64,000 nt of DNA from Micavibrio sp. UBA6212 (GCA_002421905.1 DISK01000005.1:30432-94431), one strand, 5' to 3'; shown: positions 1 to 9,207, counted from the stretch's first letter. The notes: generated from the letters alone by a model not told the origin. Numbers and translations: made by a program.

Positions 1-833
1 CCCGCTTTGATTGAGACAGGAGTCATGACTGGAGGCAGGATACCTTTTGGCCCGACTTCCGGGATCTGGACATCAAGCCGAACATGAACTGTTTTACGTT
101 CCGCTTTTAATGTAAAAATCACCGGGGGATTAAGTCCAATCAACCGCATGGAAATATTGCCCTGCGCGAAATGGCTTTGAGGCGTAATACGAACAATATG
201 TGAACCGGAATCAGGTTGCTCAACCTGAAACTCTCCAGCCCAGGTCATGTCTTGAATGGGCCAAGGCTGCCCGGTTACATCAACAATGCTCAAAGTCGTT
301 ACATTACCAACTGCCGTCTTAATCAAAACTGGCTTGGCACCGGGCTCCAAAGAGGCCTGAACAAAAGTCGACTCAGGTTCTGGATCAGGGTAAATAGGCG
401 TCTCGACCGCTTGGGACGTTTCATCATACAACTCCAGAATTCGACGTATCTCGACAGGTTTTAAGGGCATCAAGCTATCCACAGTACCAGTAAACGCTTC
501 TTTTCGCTCCTCTTTTGCTTCCTGTTCGAGAGTTTTCGTCTCCATTACCGGCATTGGAGCCACCTGCGTCCCAAGATCATTAATCGGGAGAGAAGTATTC
601 GCCCCACCAGCCCCCTCATCAGACATTTCGAAAACCTCTGAAAGACTTGGTGGATTTGCCAAATCATCTTGCTGTACGCTCTGGGAACCATCAGCACTTT
701 GCGATAATATAGGGGGAACAGCCTGCTGGAGTTGCACAGCGGAATCCTGAGCAACTGTCGGCAAAGAAAGACCAGCACACAGAGCAAAAACTCCGAGGCG
801 TAAGATATCAAATCTAATAAAACTATGTCTCAT
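1..833 (-). CDS. dotH: DotH/IcmK-family type IVB secretion outer-membrane-complex protein (3' end outside window)
   Basis: I translated this leftward open frame by hand; it runs off the window edge, so the C-terminus is missing. In Dot/Icm systems DotH (IcmK) is part of the outer-membrane core complex. The start at 833 gives an N-terminus MRHSFIRFDILR followed by a hydrophobic stretch ending TVAQD, a good Sec signal peptide. An acidic/Gln-rich linker follows, then the family-like block beginning DSLMPLKPVEIRRILELYDE (about residues 100-119) and a beta-rich region with VTGQPWPIQDMTW. In-frame ATGs at 857 and 905 would only lengthen the region before the signal peptide, and GGGGTG lies just upstream of 833. 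It follows two DotI-like genes on the same strand, as in the icmL-icmK order of known Dot/Icm loci. The family call is firm; the function as secretion machinery is inferred from family and context. Confidence 0.82.
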   Translation of the reverse strand, partial: MRHSFIRFDILRLGVFALCAGLSLPTVAQDSAVQLQQAVPPILSQSADGSQSVQQDDLANPPSLSEVFEMSDEGAGGANTSLPINDLGTQVAPMPVMETKTLEQEAKEERKEAFTGTVDSLMPLKPVEIRRILELYDETSQAVETPIYPDPEPESTFVQASLEPGAKPVLIKTAVGNVTTLSIVDVTGQPWPIQDMTWAGEFQVEQPDSGSHIVRITPQSHFAQGNISMRLIGLNPPVIFTLKAERKTVHVRLDVQIPEVGPKGILPPVMTPVSIKA

Positions 834-1007
834 AAACACCCCGAAAAGGTCACCCATAACTTTTGAAACATTCGATACCCGAAATTCCGCAGGAACCGAA
901 CCCATAATATATTCGTTTAGCAGAATAACCAGCTTTATGCGAACTGTCATCAAGGAAAATTATATTTTTATCTCTCTGAGCATTTTCATAGAGTTTTTCT
1001 TTAGAGA

Positions 1008-1688
1008 TTACTGCGCAAACCATTGCTCAATTCCAACCCCGCTTGATGCCCCCACATCCTCAACCGGAACCAGAGTTAACGTAACCAACAACTCGGAGGA
1101 GCGAACCTTGGATTGGGCTTGGTAGGTAATCACAAGAGGAACCTGGACTTTCCACTGATATACACCCTTAACAACCCCTTCTTCTATTAGGACTGGAGCA
1201 CCAGCAGGAGCCGCCAGAATGAGCTGTTGGTTTGAAGTCACGGTTGATATCATCTTGGAGGAAGTAAGCGCCTTCATAAAACTCTCCCAACCAGTTTCTG
1301 TGAAGTTACGGGAGGCTTCCTGAAATCTGCGTCGATAGTCATTAAAACCAAAGGTCATGACTTCGGTTGCTGCCTGCGCACTCCACGAGGTAATAGCCTT
1401 GGTACTCAGGTTTGGGTAATAAAGAGGCTGCATTTCAATCAAAGTGCCCTCTTCGGTCGCAGCAAAATACCGATCTTCCGGACGATGCACGTCAATAATA
1501 AAGAAAAAGGCCGCTACCAAAATCAAGATAACTATAGCCTCCGAGACAGCAATTTTAAGTATCCGTCGATACCCGGCCCGATAGAACGCAGCTCTCCCCA
1601 CGGCAGCAGGGGTCAACGGAGGCACTTTTTCCGGTCTGGACACCGCCTCTTGTTGAGCCCTTTCGGATGATGGGATCGGTCTTATCAT
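1008..1688 (-). CDS. DotI/IcmL-family type IVB secretion inner-membrane protein, copy 1
   Basis: A 226-residue protein with a short Pro-rich cytoplasmic N-terminus, one membrane helix at about residues 44-66 (AVSEAIVILILVAAFFFII) and a periplasmic C-terminal domain. This is the architecture of DotI/IcmL, which has a VirB8-like periplasmic fold and sits in the inner-membrane complex of Dot/Icm systems. The block SWSAQAATEVMTFGFNDYRR is typical of the family and is shared almost word for word with the neighbouring copy. AGGATA lies six bases before the ATG at 1688. It is 22 bases downstream of copy 2 and 174 bases upstream of dotH, so the three probably form one operon. No internal stop or missing segment was seen, so both copies look functional. 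Confidence 0.85.
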   Translation of the reverse strand: MIRPIPSSERAQQEAVSRPEKVPPLTPAAVGRAAFYRAGYRRILKIAVSEAIVILILVAAFFFIIDVHRPEDRYFAATEEGTLIEMQPLYYPNLSTKAITSWSAQAATEVMTFGFNDYRRRFQEASRNFTETGWESFMKALTSSKMISTVTSNQQLILAAPAGAPVLIEEGVVKGVYQWKVQVPLVITYQAQSKVRSSELLVTLTLVPVEDVGASSGVGIEQWFAQ

Positions 1689-1710
1689 AAAATTATCCTA
1701 TTGTTAGTAA

Positions 1711-2472
1711 CTATTGCGCGAGCCATTGCTCAATAGCTACACCATTCGGGCTTTCGAGTTTGGGGACCCGCACAACAATCAGCTTGACCAGCAATCTATC
1801 AGAGCGAACATTCGATCCCGATTGATATGTCACAACCAAAGGCACATCAACTTCCCACTGGTAAACTCCGTTTACCTCACCTTCTGAAACCAGAATTGGC
1901 GCACTGGATGGCGTCGAGTAAACAACCTGTTGGTTTGCCTCAACCATTTCTATAATACGGGAACGCTCAAGAGCTTTGGTAAAAGAGGCCCATCCGGTTC
2001 TGGTAAAGTTACGGGAAGCTTCCTGCAATCGACGTTTATAATCATTAAACCCGAAAGTCATAACTTCTGTAGCCGCCTGCGCACTCCAGGACATCAAGGC
2101 CGGAACACTCAAATTTGGTTCGCTCAAAGCAGTCGCAGGAATTAACCGTCCATCTTCTGTTGTCGCAAAATAGCGGTTTTCGGGCTGATGGACTTCAATA
2201 ATAAAGTACATCGCACCAATCAAGGCCAAGATGATAATGGCTTCGATCATCGCAATTCTTAGAAGACTCCGATAGCCGTCACGATAAAATTCGTTCCGGA
2301 CAATAACCGACCCAACACTCTTAAGCATCTCGACTTCATTCTCAGCATCACTCATGCGGGGAGCGGGGGATTTATCTTTAGACTCCTCCTTTTTACTGGA
2401 AGACTGTGCCGCAGCCTGCTCAGAGGGCCTGATATTGCGCGGGTTCGGAGATTTGTTAGGTGGGTTTGCCAT
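1711..2472 (-). CDS. DotI/IcmL-family type IVB secretion inner-membrane protein, copy 2
   Basis: A 253-residue paralogue of the downstream gene. The cytoplasmic N-terminus is longer (about 70 residues, rich in Ser, Lys, Pro and Glu); one membrane helix follows at about residues 72-93, then a periplasmic domain with SWSAQAATEVMTFGFNDYKR and ASRNFTRTGW. The two copies align along their whole C-terminal halves and both end EQWxAQ, so they arose by tandem duplication. AGGAAC precedes the ATG. The gene begins 105 bases after the end of gmk, so it may share gmk transcription or start from its own promoter in that gap. Legionella has one DotI plus a related DotJ lacking most of the periplasmic domain; here both copies keep that domain. 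Confidence 0.85.
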   Translation of the reverse strand: MANPPNKSPNPRNIRPSEQAAAQSSSKKEESKDKSPAPRMSDAENEVEMLKSVGSVIVRNEFYRDGYRSLLRIAMIEAIIILALIGAMYFIIEVHQPENRYFATTEDGRLIPATALSEPNLSVPALMSWSAQAATEVMTFGFNDYKRRLQEASRNFTRTGWASFTKALERSRIIEMVEANQQVVYSTPSSAPILVSEGEVNGVYQWEVDVPLVVTYQSGSNVRSDRLLVKLIVVRVPKLESPNGVAIEQWLAQ

Positions 2473-2577
2473 GCTGTTCCTAAGGGTATATTCGGACGGA
2501 AAATTTTCAGATAGTTTTGAGACAGAGTTACACTCAGCCCAAACAAATTATCAAAATCTGTGATCTTTGTAAAACGA

Positions 2578-3216
2578 TCAAATCTGATCCTGCATCAAAG
2601 TTCTGACGAAATCAGGTAATTCGGTCAAACGGCGCCGTTTGCACCGCTCTGCTTCAAGAATTGCGCGCGCCTGCGTGATTGAACGCTCAAGATCGCTATT
2701 CACTATAATGTAATCATACTCCGAATAGTGGGAAATTTCATCCGAAGCCTTCTGCATACGTTCCCGAATCACATCGTCCCCGTCTTGTTGACGGGACTTT
2801 AGCCGGCGTTCCAACTCGGACTGAGAAGGAGGTAAAATAAAGACTGTCACCAGATCATTGACCAGTTTCTGCTTGAGCTGCTGGGTTCCCTGCCAATCAA
2901 TATCGAAAATAATATCCTGACTATTGGCAAGAGCATCCTCAACAGGAGCCAGAGGTGTTCCATAATAATTATTAAAAACTTTGGCATGTTCAAGGAGTTC
3001 GTTATTCTCCTTCATCTGGTCGAACTTTTCCTTGGTAACAAAATGATAATCCTTGCCATCCACTTCGCCAGGACGCGGGGGGCGAGTAGTTACGGAAATG
3101 GAGATGTTGAGTTGGCTCTCACGTTCCAGAAGAGAACGGGTAATCGTCGTCTTCCCTGCCCCAGATGGAGAGGAAAGAATAAACAACAACCCACGACGCT
3201 TAACAGGTAAAATCAT
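2578..3216 (-). CDS. gmk: guanylate kinase
   Basis: Phosphorylates GMP to GDP with ATP in purine nucleotide metabolism. The 212-residue product opens MILPVKRRGLLFILSSPSGA and carries the P-loop SSPSGAGKTT at about residues 15-24, the GMP-binding TTRPPRPGEVDGKDYHFV segment and the lid-region arginines RLKSRQQD. The open frame could begin at 3357, but that would overlap the divergent SDR gene and add 47 residues unlike the family; the ATG at 3216 gives the usual length. It is followed by the Dot/Icm genes on the same strand, an unusual partner for a housekeeping kinase. Confidence 0.95.
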   Translation of the reverse strand: MILPVKRRGLLFILSSPSGAGKTTITRSLLERESQLNISISVTTRPPRPGEVDGKDYHFVTKEKFDQMKENNELLEHAKVFNNYYGTPLAPVEDALANSQDIIFDIDWQGTQQLKQKLVNDLVTVFILPPSQSELERRLKSRQQDGDDVIRERMQKASDEISHYSEYDYIIVNSDLERSITQARAILEAERCKRRRLTELPDFVRTLMQDQI

Positions 3217-3319
3217 GACCGCTTTTACAATATTTCTCGATTGCCCACAATGGACGATTGACCAATTCGAGTCTAACCTGTGAAAAATAAACAACAGCTT
3301 AACTGGAGCTATAATTTTT

Positions 3320-4111
3320 ATGTCTTTTAACGAAGAACGCTTAACAATTCTAATCACTGGTGCCTCAAGTGGCGTAGGCCAAGCTCTGGCCGAACACTAC
3401 GCCCAACAAGGGGCAAGATTGTTTTTATCAGGGAGAAACCAAGACCGTTTGAGCCAAGTCACAAAAACATGCCGGACGCATGGAGCCATTTGTGAGAGTA
3501 AGATCATTGATGTTTGTGATCGTCCAGCCATGAAAGAATGGATTGAAGCCATAGATCGGAAGACCCCGTTGGATTTGATTATTGCCAATGCCGGAATTTC
3601 CGGAGGAACTGGCAACAGTGAAAAAAACTATGATCTGGATGTCGAAATTTTCCAAACCAATCTAAACGGAGTTTTGAATACCATCCATCCTGCCCTTTCA
3701 ACAATGACCCTGCGAAAGAAAGGTCAAATTGCTATTATCAGTTCGGTTGCCAGCCTTGCCCCCTTACCAGGGGCACCAGCATATTCTGCATCCAAAGCAG
3801 CCGTTCGTTATTATGGCGAAGCCCTCGCCAGCAAACTGCACCCCAATGGGATTTTTGTCAGTGTTGTTTGTCCTGGATTCATACAAAGCCGGATAACGGA
3901 TGAGAATGATTTTCCTATGCCATTCTTAATGTCTGCACAAAAAGCAGCCCGGATAATTGCCAAGGGAATCGCGAAAAAGAAAATACGAATTGATTTTCCA
4001 TTTCCCATGATCGCTGTGATGAAACTAATCAATCTTATCCCATCCGCATTTAGACGCGACATTTTCGCGCAGCTTCCTGATAAGCATTCGCACAGAAAAA
4101 CCTTGTCTTAA
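3320..4111 (+). CDS. short-chain dehydrogenase/reductase (SDR), NAD(P)-dependent
   Basis: A 263-residue classical SDR. The Rossmann glycine motif TGASSGVG is at residues 13-20, NAG at 90-92, the catalytic Ser at about 141 in IISSVAS, and the YSASK pair Tyr155/Lys159. The C-terminal region ends in a hydrophobic stretch (MIAVMKLINLIP), as in membrane-associated SDRs that act on lipids. The substrate cannot be told from sequence. It is transcribed away from gmk, and an ArsR-type regulator follows 55 bases later on the same strand. Confidence 0.9.
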   Translation: MSFNEERLTILITGASSGVGQALAEHYAQQGARLFLSGRNQDRLSQVTKTCRTHGAICESKIIDVCDRPAMKEWIEAIDRKTPLDLIIANAGISGGTGNSEKNYDLDVEIFQTNLNGVLNTIHPALSTMTLRKKGQIAIISSVASLAPLPGAPAYSASKAAVRYYGEALASKLHPNGIFVSVVCPGFIQSRITDENDFPMPFLMSAQKAARIIAKGIAKKKIRIDFPFPMIAVMKLINLIPSAFRRDIFAQLPDKHSHRKTLS

Positions 4112-4166
4112 GCAATATTTAATCGCACCATTATAACTCAATTGAAATATTTGATTGAGTGGAATA

Positions 4167-4514
4167 ATGAGCACCGAAATTGACTGCAACAAAATAGATC
4201 CTGCAAAGGCTGCTATTTTACTCAAAGCCTTATCGAACGAGAAGCGCCTGCAGATTTTATGCAATCTGCTAAAGGGTGAATTGTGCGTCAATGCTCTAGA
4301 GAAAATGGTTGGACTGTCACAGTCCGCACTCTCACAACATTTGGCAAAGCTTCGCGCCTCCAAGCTTGTAACAACCAGACGGGATGCTCAAACGATCTAT
4401 TACAAAGTCGGTGAACATTCGGTTTTGGATTTGATGGGTTGCCTGCAGAACATCTTTTCAAAAGACGACCTCTCACTCAGCAGTGCTGAATTGGAAGAAA
4501 GAGCCGCAGAGTAA
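4167..4514 (+). CDS. ArsR-family winged-helix transcriptional regulator
   Basis: A 115-residue regulator with the ArsR/SmtB winged-helix fold: ALSNEKRLQILCNLLKGEL, recognition helix LSQSALSQHLAKLRASKLV, and a beta-wing TTRRDAQTIYYKVG. The classical arsenite motif ELCVCDL is not intact (it reads ELCVNAL), but several cysteines remain: near the N-terminus, two around the second helix, and one near the C-terminus. That pattern recalls the thiol-responsive BigR/SqrR branch, although the ligand is not established. A TTG at 4155 is in frame, but the ATG at 4167 has GAGTGG at a proper distance. It may control the upstream SDR gene. Confidence 0.88.
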   Translation: MSTEIDCNKIDPAKAAILLKALSNEKRLQILCNLLKGELCVNALEKMVGLSQSALSQHLAKLRASKLVTTRRDAQTIYYKVGEHSVLDLMGCLQNIFSKDDLSLSSAELEERAAE

Positions 4515-4517
4515 GTT

Positions 4518-5468
4518 CTACTTTGCAACAAGTCCCTGAACATCTTCTTGAAGGCTATAAAATTTTTCCAGAACGGTTTGAACGGAAATATCTGAAAGAT
4601 CACACGCTTCGAGGGCACAAACTTTTGCACCTTGTGGCCCGTGTTTTTTGATCGTACTTTTTTGTGAGTAAAACAGCACAACAGTCGGCACGCCTGTCAC
4701 ACACATAATATGCATAGGCCCTGTATCGTTTCCGATAGCGCCGATTGACCCACGGGCCAGTTCCGGCAAGTCAAACAATCCGGTCTTTCCTGTCAAGTTG
4801 ATTACACCTTCCAATCCACGGGCTATTCGTGCATTCACTTCGGCCTCGGCCTCGGTTCCAAGAAGGACTGGATGGTATCCGTTACGAATAAGCTTTCCCG
4901 CCAGAGCACGGTAATATTCGACCGGCCATCTTTTTTCTGGATGTTGTGGCGAAGACCCTGGAACCAGAACTACATACGGATTTTGTAATCCTAAACCGGA
5001 TAAATCAGATTTCATCCAATTCAAGGGGTCAAGGGTAACGTCATGAATGCCCGCCAGCCCCAATGTCTGAACATGCCCAAAGAAAGCATGTCCTAAAGAC
5101 CGCTCGGGGGAATCATTACGGTGGGATGCTCCTGCAACGGCCCCAACCCATTCAGGCCGGGGGGAGAATAGCCGGAAATAAATAAAAGTCCGATCATTGT
5201 TCTGTAGATCATAAACGCGGGAGAAATTTTGACGATTAAGCCACAATCTCAACTTCCCCCAACCAAAAAGATCAAAATATCCAGGTCGTTTATCAACATA
5301 TATATCATCGAAATATTTGCTTCGTTCGGCCATTTCAACAAAAGGCTTGGTCGTCATCAGTGTAATATGGGCATCAGGGTGCGCGCGTCGGATCGCCGCC
5401 ATTGCGCCAAGGGAGTAAATGAAATCCCCCAATGCCCCTAACTTGATCACCAGAATTCTATCGGGCAT
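4518..5468 (-). CDS. glycosyltransferase family 9 (heptosyltransferase-like)
   Basis: A 316-residue GT-B enzyme of the ADP-heptose:LPS heptosyltransferase family. It begins MPDRILVIKLGALGDFIYSL, the nucleotide-sugar transferase N-terminus of this family, and has the donor-site block VLVPGSSPQHPEKRWP and GNDTGPMHIMCVTGVPTVVLF. It probably adds a sugar to the lipopolysaccharide core at the inner membrane. It overlaps the upstream GT4 gene by 11 bases, so the two are translationally coupled. Its exact sugar and acceptor are unknown. Confidence 0.9.
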   Translation of the reverse strand: MPDRILVIKLGALGDFIYSLGAMAAIRRAHPDAHITLMTTKPFVEMAERSKYFDDIYVDKRPGYFDLFGWGKLRLWLNRQNFSRVYDLQNNDRTFIYFRLFSPRPEWVGAVAGASHRNDSPERSLGHAFFGHVQTLGLAGIHDVTLDPLNWMKSDLSGLGLQNPYVVLVPGSSPQHPEKRWPVEYYRALAGKLIRNGYHPVLLGTEAEAEVNARIARGLEGVINLTGKTGLFDLPELARGSIGAIGNDTGPMHIMCVTGVPTVVLFYSQKSTIKKHGPQGAKVCALEACDLSDISVQTVLEKFYSLQEDVQGLVAK

Positions 5469-6639
5469 GTTTCATCTCTAACAATTCATGATAGACCAGC
5501 AAGGTCGCATGGGTCATTTGCTCTTTTGTATAATAGGTATGCGCATGATTCATCGCTGCAATTGCAAGATTATTTTTTTCTTCTCCTGTAAGAGACAAGA
5601 CAAAGTCAATTCCTTTGGCCAACATCGCAGGATCATTAGGGGGAACCAACCAGCCCGTTTGTCCGGGAATCACTGTTTCTTTTGAACCACCAATATCTGT
5701 TGCAATAACAGGACGCCCCATCGCCTGTCCTTCAACAGCCACACGTCCAAATCCCTCAGGCTCCAGAGAGGCAGAGACAACAACATCTGCCAACATATAG
5801 GCCACAGCCATATCATCACAATGCCCCATGATCCGGACACGATCTTCCAACTGATGGGCATGAATCATATCTTCAAGATCCATGCGGTAATCGCTGCGGC
5901 CCTGATCATCCCCAACCATGACACAATAAACATCCTTATGTTTGAGCTGCGTCATCGCCTCAATCATAACCATCTGGCCTTTCCAGCGCGTCAAGCGTCC
6001 GGGCAATAATACAACTGTAGAGACTTCGGGAATTCGCCAGCTCTGCGCCAAGCGCAGCATATGATCGGGACGAACCTTAGCCGGAGAGAATTTCTCCATA
6101 GGAATACCGCGTGGAATGACTCGAATCTTTTCCTGCGCAACTTCATATTCCTTAACCAGATAATGCGCTACAAATTCCGAATTGGCGATCACCAGTTCTC
6201 CCCTCGCAATCGAGGAGTTATAATGCCGCTTTAGTTCACTTTTGACATTAAACGGCGCATGGCAGGTCGTCAGAAAAGCCGCTCGCGATTTCTCGCACGC
6301 CCAAAAACAACTCCAAGCCGGAGCTCGGGAACGGGCATGGACAATATCGACATCATGTTTCCGGATCAATCGACGCAACCTTTTAGCGTTCAGCCACATG
6401 GTCAGCGGGTTTTTGGAGTGGACAGGCATTTCAACATGAAGACCTCCTGCCCTTTGGATTTCAAGGACACGCGGCCCGCCATTTGATACCACGACAGCAC
6501 GATGTCCGGCTGCAACCAGTGCCGCTGTTACGTCCACCGTGGTCTGTTCCGCTCCGCCCGCCCCAAGATTCGGGATAACCTGCATCACAGTAAGCTGTTT
6601 TTGTGATTGTTTCTTTGCTGCCCGCTTTACAGACGCCAT
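5458..6639 (-). CDS. glycosyltransferase family 4
   Basis: A 393-residue GT-B glycosyltransferase. The N-terminal acceptor domain starts with IPNLGAGGAEQTTVDVTAAL; the C-terminal donor domain has LLPGRLTRWKGQ and the E-x7-E motif in EPEGFGRVAVEGQAMGRPVI, diagnostic of GT4. The first 15 residues are Lys/Arg/Gln rich, suggesting a peripheral membrane contact. With the overlapping GT9 gene it forms a two-gene cell-surface glycan unit, probably for LPS core or capsule. The substrate cannot be told from sequence. Confidence 0.92.
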   Translation of the reverse strand: MASVKRAAKKQSQKQLTVMQVIPNLGAGGAEQTTVDVTAALVAAGHRAVVVSNGGPRVLEIQRAGGLHVEMPVHSKNPLTMWLNAKRLRRLIRKHDVDIVHARSRAPAWSCFWACEKSRAAFLTTCHAPFNVKSELKRHYNSSIARGELVIANSEFVAHYLVKEYEVAQEKIRVIPRGIPMEKFSPAKVRPDHMLRLAQSWRIPEVSTVVLLPGRLTRWKGQMVMIEAMTQLKHKDVYCVMVGDDQGRSDYRMDLEDMIHAHQLEDRVRIMGHCDDMAVAYMLADVVVSASLEPEGFGRVAVEGQAMGRPVIATDIGGSKETVIPGQTGWLVPPNDPAMLAKGIDFVLSLTGEEKNNLAIAAMNHAHTYYTKEQMTHATLLVYHELLEMKHAR

Positions 6640-6698
6640 AATATTAATCCCGAAAGTCCTCTTGTGTTTTTCTGTTGAGCTTTATAGCATCTCTCCCT

Positions 6699-7469
6699 AT
6701 GGACAGGAAACCCGAAAAAATCCCCAATCAACAAGGCATCTCTCTGGCATACCGCCTGCATCAGGGGGATAAAAGCCGCCCGACCGTAGTATTTCTGCCC
6801 GGATATCGCTCGGATATGATGGGGTCAAAGGCTTTGTTTCTACAAAATTGGGCGGAAACAAACAATATTTCATATCTACGACTGGATTATTCAGGGCATG
6901 GGGAATCACAAGGCGAGTTTCTGGACGGCACCATCGGCCAATGGACCGAAGACGCCCTATTTGTGATTGATCATGTCACCAGCGGCCCTCTGATCGTGGT
7001 AGGCTCTTCAATGGGGGGCTGGATTGGTCTTTTGGTTGCCACAAAACGACCCGCCCGTGTCCAGACATTTCTGGGCATTGCCGCAGCGCCGGATTTTACC
7101 AAATGGGTATGGGATAAGGAACTAACCGACGAGCAGCGGAGTCGCTGCGAACGAGAAGGAAAACTTGTCGAGGACAGTCCCTATTCCGATGAACCGGATG
7201 TCATGACCTATGCACTTTTTGAGGACGGCAAGAACCATCTGTTACTGGATAAACCCATCCCGTTCGACCATCCGGTCATCCTGCTGCATGGCAAAGCTGA
7301 CAGAGAGGTTCCGTGGCAACTGGCTGAAAAAATTTCAGCACAACTAAAACCAGATCAATGCAAGATCATTTATATAGACGATGGCGAACATCGCCTGTCT
7401 CGTGATCAAGATCTAAAAATTCTGGAACAAGAAATTCAAAAGCTTGTTCTACAGATCAGCCAGCCTTAA
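6699..7469 (+). CDS. alpha/beta-fold hydrolase
   Basis: A 256-residue serine hydrolase. The nucleophile elbow GSSMGG lies near residue 101, an oxyanion-side loop VVFLPGYRSDMMGSKA near residues 30-45, an acidic residue follows LLHGKADREVPW, and the His is in DDGEHRLSR near the C-terminus. This completes a Ser-Asp-His triad like that of the short hydrolases related to mammalian ABHD10/abhydrolase-5. An upstream TTG at 6675 is in frame, but the ATG at 6699 is preferred. The gene ends inside the 3' end of the convergent comM gene (21-base overlap). Confidence 0.9.
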   Translation: MDRKPEKIPNQQGISLAYRLHQGDKSRPTVVFLPGYRSDMMGSKALFLQNWAETNNISYLRLDYSGHGESQGEFLDGTIGQWTEDALFVIDHVTSGPLIVVGSSMGGWIGLLVATKRPARVQTFLGIAAAPDFTKWVWDKELTDEQRSRCEREGKLVEDSPYSDEPDVMTYALFEDGKNHLLLDKPIPFDHPVILLHGKADREVPWQLAEKISAQLKPDQCKIIYIDDGEHRLSRDQDLKILEQEIQKLVLQISQP

Positions 7470-8978
7470 TCGGCGGTAACTCAGCGCTTCCGCAATGTGG
7501 GGTGACCCGATCTTATCCGGTGCTCCGTCCAGATCAGCAATCGTACGGGCCACACGAAGCATCCGGTACCAGCCGCGCGCAGAGAGTTTGAGTTTTTCTG
7601 CCGCTGACCTCATCAACCGCTCAGCATCTTCTTCCATTTGTGCAATCTCTTCGAGAATTTTTCCCTGTGCATCCCCATTGACCCGCATCAAGGATGGGGC
7701 AGATAATGCCGCAAAACGATCAGCTTGAACCAGTCGAGCCTTCTCGACCCGTTGCGCCACAACAGATGACGGCTCTCCCGTTGGCTGAGTCCCTAATTCT
7801 TCGATTGACAAGGGAGGAACTTCGACTTGTAAATCGATCCGGTCAAGAAACGGCCCTGATAATTTGCTTTGATAATCTTCGGCACAGCGTGGGGCTTTGG
7901 TACATTCATCTTCAACTTGCCCGAAATACCCGCATCGACATGGATTCATCGCCGCCACAAGCTGGAAACGAGCCGGATAGGTCACGTGATAATTCACCCG
8001 CGCCACCAGCGTCTCACCAGTTTCCAGCGGTTGCCTTAAAGACTCGAGTGTCGCCTTAGCAAATTCAGGCAACTCATCCAGAAACAAAACTCCATGATGC
8101 GCGAGTGATATTTCTCCGGGCTTGGCCTTATGCCCACCACCCACCAAAGCAGGTTGAGACGCCGAATGATGCGGATCACGATAGGGGCGTGACCTGAGCA
8201 ATCCTCCTTCAGGCAGTGTCCCTGCCAACGAATGGATAATCGAAGTCTCTAAAGCTTCACGCGGCGTCAAGTCAGGTAAAATTCCGGGTAAGCACGACGC
8301 CAGCATGGATTTCCCTGATCCGGGCGGGCCGATCATCAACAAATTATGCCCACCTGCTGCCGTAATCTCCAAAGCACGCTTGGCAGTCTCTTGTCCTTTG
8401 ACATCCGACAGATCACGAATGGATTTGGAAACATGATGATCCAATCTGGCTTGGGGGCGCGCTAGAACCTGAACCCCTTTGAAATGATTAATCAGTTGCA
8501 ATAAACTTTGTGCAGCCAGAATTTCAATTTCTCCAGCCCATGCCGCCTCACTTCCAGAGGACTGCGGACAAATCAGGCCGCACGCTTGTGTCTGAGCTTG
8601 CAGAGCAGCAGGTAAAACGCCGGTCACTTCGCGCAATCCACCATCTAGCCCCAGTTCCCCCAGCGCATAAAAATCTTGAACTGCATCTTGTGGCATAACA
8701 TCCATAGCAACCAGCAGTCCCAGCGCGATCGGCAGGTCATAATGGGAGCCTTCCTTGTTAACATCGGCGGGAGCGAGATTGACTGTCATCCGCTTGGCAG
8801 GCAACGACAACCCCATCGCATGAAGCGCCGCGCGAACGCGTTCTTTACTCTCCCCCACAGCCTTGTCGGGAAGACCCACGATAGTAAAAGCAGGAAGGCC
8901 ATTGGCAATTTGCACCTCGACATCAATATCGAGCACATCAATTCCGCGAAACGCCACTGTTTTAATTTTAGATACCAT
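7449..8978 (-). CDS. comM: ComM/YifB-family AAA+ ATPase (Mg-chelatase-like)
   Basis: A 509-residue protein with the ComM layout: an N-terminal S5/Lon-protease-like fold (VKTVAFRGIDV-type start, GLPAFTIVGLPDKAVGESKERV), a Mg-chelatase AAA+ core with Walker A GPPGSGKSMLAS, a Walker B region LFLDELPEF, a Cys cluster CRCGYFGQVEDEC, and the C-terminal helical domain ARGWYRMLRVARTIADL. ComM is a hexameric helicase that promotes branch migration during natural transformation. It is intact and full length. It is convergent with the hydrolase gene and has no obvious operon partners. Confidence 0.95.
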   Translation of the reverse strand: MVSKIKTVAFRGIDVLDIDVEVQIANGLPAFTIVGLPDKAVGESKERVRAALHAMGLSLPAKRMTVNLAPADVNKEGSHYDLPIALGLLVAMDVMPQDAVQDFYALGELGLDGGLREVTGVLPAALQAQTQACGLICPQSSGSEAAWAGEIEILAAQSLLQLINHFKGVQVLARPQARLDHHVSKSIRDLSDVKGQETAKRALEITAAGGHNLLMIGPPGSGKSMLASCLPGILPDLTPREALETSIIHSLAGTLPEGGLLRSRPYRDPHHSASQPALVGGGHKAKPGEISLAHHGVLFLDELPEFAKATLESLRQPLETGETLVARVNYHVTYPARFQLVAAMNPCRCGYFGQVEDECTKAPRCAEDYQSKLSGPFLDRIDLQVEVPPLSIEELGTQPTGEPSSVVAQRVEKARLVQADRFAALSAPSLMRVNGDAQGKILEEIAQMEEDAERLMRSAAEKLKLSARGWYRMLRVARTIADLDGAPDKIGSPHIAEALSYRRLRLADL

Positions 8979-9207
8979 GGCGGTACACTAACGGCTTCTT
9001 TCCCACACGCCAAGCGTGTTCACACAAAGAACGACACCTGCAAACAGAAAATGAAGCACCGCATCATAATACCCCTTTCTTAAATTCAAGATAAAGACAA
9101 TCCATTACAAAAGCAGTGCAGCATCGGAAAATCCTGCGCAGCAGCACAGATTCTTGACCGAAATCCGCAGAAAACAAGGTGTTTTACTACGATTCAACGT
9201 CACAATC

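Noticed and set aside
3217..3357. N-terminal extension of gmk
   Set aside because: Would overlap the divergent SDR gene and is unlike guanylate kinases.
7983..7988. CACGTG inside comM as a possible parS
   Set aside because: Only the six-base core matches; flanks are unrelated to parS.
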